A stretch of DNA of 25,041 bases from positions 1 to 25,041 of the forward strand of contig JAUVXS010000004.1 of assembly GCA_030603485.1 (NCBI GenBank), read 5' to 3'. This stretch comes from Dehalococcoidia bacterium. Its GTDB lineage: Bacteria; Chloroflexota; Dehalococcoidia; GIF9; AB-539-J10. Shown here piece by piece: positions 22,987-25,041 of this stretch (within the stretch, counting starts at the first letter, position 1; the number at the start of each line of letters is the position of its first letter). The notes beneath the pieces were generated by a model. The model had not been told where the DNA came from. It ran no database searches and saw nothing but the letters and a program-made list of their open reading frames with translations. Position numbers and translations under genes: made by a program.

Positions 22987-24831
22987 GTGTGGAATGAACT
23001 GAAAAGATACATCCCGACAGATCACGCTAGGCAGGTACAGGACAAATACTATGTTGACAAGCTAATGAAATCAGCTAACCCGCCACGTAAAATACTCGAT
23101 CTCGGGTGTGGGACTGGCAATTCAATAGACCTATTCAGGAAATATGGGTTGAAATTTAGTTGGAAGGGGCTGGATATCTCATCGTCACCAGAAGTCTCAG
23201 CCCGCATCAGAACAGATTGTGAGTTCTATACTTTTGATGGTATGAACATTCCGTTTCCGGACGAGAGTTTTGACCTAGTGTATTGCCATCAGGTGATGGA
23301 GCATGTTCGTTATCCAGAGCGTTTATTGAAGGAAGTATGTCGCGTATTGGTTCCTGGTGGTAGTTTCGTTGGATCTACTTCGTACCTTGAGCCATATCAC
23401 TCGTATAGCTTGTGGAATTATACACCATACGGTTGGGTGACACTTATTAACGATTCTGGTATGCAAGTCATTGAATTGAGACCAGGCATCGATAGCATTG
23501 CCTTAATCAATCGCCGATTATCTGGTGAACCCAAGAAATACAGCCATTGGTTTGAGAATTCTCCACTAAATCAAGAAATCGATGAATGGGGCAATGCTAA
23601 CAATAAGAGTGCCGCTGATATTAACTATCGTAAGCTGCATTTCTGTGGGCAGTTCGCATTCTATTGCAGGAAAATATATCCTGGATCGTGTGCCATGGCC
23701 GCGGAACCAAGTCCGCACCAGAAGGCACTGGAGGAAATTAGAACCTCTGCCTCCTTTCAACTGGGAACCCTGCTGGTACAAGCCGTGCGTAAGCCGGGCC
23801 GCAATACTATCTTGCTGCCTTATCGGCTAATTCGCCTGTGTATTACCGAATTCAAAAAGGTGAACCGCGCAGGTAATACTGCTGCTGTCAGGCAGCCCAA
23901 ACTATCTCACGACAGTTTTTCCGCAACAAAAGAAGCGATTAAGCACTCCTTCTCATTCCGGCTGGGAAACATACTGGTCCAGGCTGTGGCAAGCCCCGGT
24001 CGCAATACCATCTTGTTGCCATACCGCTTGCTTCGTCTCTGTGTCCTGGAATACAAAAAACGGAAAACAACGGCAGCGAAGAGCCCTGTTGAGACAAAGC
24101 TGCCCGGGCCTTCGCCAGCGGCAAGTAAGAGCGCAGGGCTATCAATTCATGTAAAGCCTGAGGCGCCGGGAAAAGGTGAAATACATTCCCCCTTTGCCTC
24201 TGTGAAAGATGTTGTTGAGATACGGGAATACAAGGAGACCAAACTTGAGAATGTAGTGCTAAACCCTCGTACAGCCATGATAAAGGAAAAATATATCGAA
24301 CGTTTTGGGGTGGACAGAGGTCGTCTTGGATGGTACAACGAAAATGACTGGAGGCGTATTGAGTATATAAGCTCTTTGCTTCCAGAGGCTAAATCTGTTC
24401 TTGACATAGGCATAGGTAATGGTGCGTTTTTGAATCTTCTGATGTCGTTGAATAGATTCCAGAGAGTTCTAGGGATAGACATAAGACGACACTCAAAATT
24501 TACCACATTATTCGAGAGCCAGTCATATCAAATCATGTATGCGTCCGTTACCAATCTCCCGTTTGCAAGTAAGTGCATCGATGTCGTGACGTGTATGGAG
24601 GTCCTGGAACACATTGATAAGCAATCATTTCTGGCAGCTTTGCCTGAACTCCGCCGGGTATGTCGCTTCCTGGTAGTCACCGTCCCGTATAACGAGCCCG
24701 AGCCACTGCCTTCGTACCACAAGCTGAGATTTGCAGATAGTGATCTGTTGACTTATTTCCCACATGGCGAGTTCATTCTTCTTAAGAGGTCAACAGGTAC
24801 CGACTGGATGGCAATAGTGGAACGCTCATGA
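22987..24831 (+). CDS. Double SAM-dependent methyltransferase with two PGRNT cassettes
   Basis: The 614-residue protein carries two class I methyltransferase domains. The first (about 25-225) has motif I ILDLGCGTGNS (36-46), post-I KGLDIS, and MEHVRYPERLLKEVCRVL with VPGGS, as in the Methyltransf_11 group. The second (about 410-614) has SVLDIGIGNGAFL (Asp473), GIDIRRH and MEVLEHID. Between them lie two copies of the 39-residue PGRNT cassette (residues 254-292 and 321-359), 28 residues apart, then a proline/alanine/lysine-rich linker. The GTG at 22987 is preferred because GGGGGT lies seven bases upstream; a TTG at 22969 has no ribosome site. Targets are unknown; glycan methylation fits the neighbourhood. 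The domains differ in sequence, so this is a fusion rather than a simple tandem duplication. Confidence 0.87.
   Translation: MWNELKRYIPTDHARQVQDKYYVDKLMKSANPPRKILDLGCGTGNSIDLFRKYGLKFSWKGLDISSSPEVSARIRTDCEFYTFDGMNIPFPDESFDLVYCHQVMEHVRYPERLLKEVCRVLVPGGSFVGSTSYLEPYHSYSLWNYTPYGWVTLINDSGMQVIELRPGIDSIALINRRLSGEPKKYSHWFENSPLNQEIDEWGNANNKSAADINYRKLHFCGQFAFYCRKIYPGSCAMAAEPSPHQKALEEIRTSASFQLGTLLVQAVRKPGRNTILLPYRLIRLCITEFKKVNRAGNTAAVRQPKLSHDSFSATKEAIKHSFSFRLGNILVQAVASPGRNTILLPYRLLRLCVLEYKKRKTTAAKSPVETKLPGPSPAASKSAGLSIHVKPEAPGKGEIHSPFASVKDVVEIREYKETKLENVVLNPRTAMIKEKYIERFGVDRGRLGWYNENDWRRIEYISSLLPEAKSVLDIGIGNGAFLNLLMSLNRFQRVLGIDIRRHSKFTTLFESQSYQIMYASVTNLPFASKCIDVVTCMEVLEHIDKQSFLAALPELRRVCRFLVVTVPYNEPEPLPSYHKLRFADSDLLTYFPHGEFILLKRSTGTDWMAIVERS
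23746..23862 (+). repeat. PGRNT cassette, copy 3 (residues 254-292 of the double methyltransferase)
   Basis: It starts SASFQLG, has VQAVRKPGRNTILLPYR in the middle and ends EFKKV. It is closest to copies 1 and 4, and is preceded by the short charged helix ALEEIRT. Confidence 0.85.
23947..24063 (+). repeat. PGRNT cassette, copy 4 (residues 321-359 of the double methyltransferase)
   Basis: It starts SFSFRLG, has VQAVASPGRNTILLPYR in the middle and ends EYKKR. It begins exactly 201 bases after copy 3, and shares RLCV/RLCI and an E-aromatic-KK end with it, pointing to an internal duplication of cassette plus linker. Confidence 0.85.
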
Positions 24832-24852
24832 GCTTATGCACGGAATGAAAGT

Positions 24853-24978
24853 ATGAATGTTTGTTTATAATAACTGCCGGCATGATGCCCGTGTGCTGCA
24901 AGTGGCAATGACAATTTGACAGGAACTGAGGAGGCTTGTATGCTCTTTACCGTAGTCGATTTGTCGGAAAACGACTGA
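24853..24978 (+). pseudogene. Decayed N-terminus of a GT4-type glycosyltransferase
   Basis: Three frames must be joined. ATG 24853 gives MNVCL and a stop. The next frame gives YNNCRHDARVLQVAMT (24866-24913) and a stop. The frame from 24913 then gives a segment ending FTVVDLSEND, with a stop at 24976-24978. Joined, they recall the usual start of GT4 enzymes: a MKV-type first strand, HDARVLKEA, and a second strand VTVVDL. No further glycosyltransferase sequence follows within the window. The assignment is by motif memory over about 40 residues. Confidence 0.42.
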
Positions 24979-25041
24979 ACCAATACAATGCTTCACTATA
25001 TTGGATTTCGTAGAGCATAATGGATCTCAAGAACAACATCA

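Noticed and set aside
25020..25041. ATG reading MDLKNNI to the window edge
   Set aside because: Seven codons with no clear ribosome site are not enough to call a gene.
1..25041. CRISPR arrays, tRNA/rRNA genes, insertion sequences with transposase
   Set aside because: I saw no regularly spaced direct repeats, no tRNA-like cloverleaf or rRNA sequence, and no transposase or integrase frame.

Overview
The window looks like a chromosome segment of a bacterium. My best guess is a Dehalococcoidia-like member of the Chloroflexota, or a close relative, assembled from an environmental sample. The grounds are the style of the leucine/isoleucine genes, frequent GTG/TTG starts behind Shine-Dalgarno sequences, sigma70-like promoters and a bacterial STT3 gene. 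This placement rests on gene content recalled from memory, not on a search.

Region 1 (1-9251) is mostly housekeeping. On the minus strand are pabA (glutamine amidotransferase) and the start of a class IV aminotransferase. Divergent from them runs a plus-strand run: leuA, an MgtC/SapB membrane protein, a nuclease/ATPase pair of the SbcD-SbcC/YhaO-YhaN type, leuB and cimA. LeuA and CimA open the leucine route and the citramalate route to isoleucine, and LeuB serves both. leuC and leuD are not in the window. The ATPase carries a predicted membrane hairpin where Rad50/SbcC would carry a zinc hook.

Region 2 (9252-11345) holds a frameshifted and truncated DUF6653-like gene, an alpha/beta hydrolase and a rhomboid protease (both minus strand), and a composite of REP-like palindromes. 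A third unit of the same repeat lies at 176-208, in front of the aminotransferase gene.

Region 3 (11346-25041) is a glycan and protein-glycosylation island on the plus strand. It contains an STT3 oligosaccharyltransferase, a UDP-HexNAc dehydrogenase and UDP-GlcNAc 2-epimerase (together able to make UDP-ManNAcA or a related uronate), a methyltransferase, a 1575-residue protein with four glycosyltransferase domains, an FkbM-type methyltransferase, and a protein with two methyltransferase domains. Short debris of other sugar genes lies between them: a Rossmann fingerprint of an epimerase, a possible deacetylase scrap, and the decayed start of a glycosyltransferase.

The most striking signal is a 39-residue cassette (core PGRNT-[IL]-LLPYR) that occurs four times in three different enzymes of the island. 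Each time it follows a charged or coiled-coil helix behind a methyltransferase or methyltransferase-like domain. It may be a shared targeting or docking element that gathers these enzymes at one membrane site.
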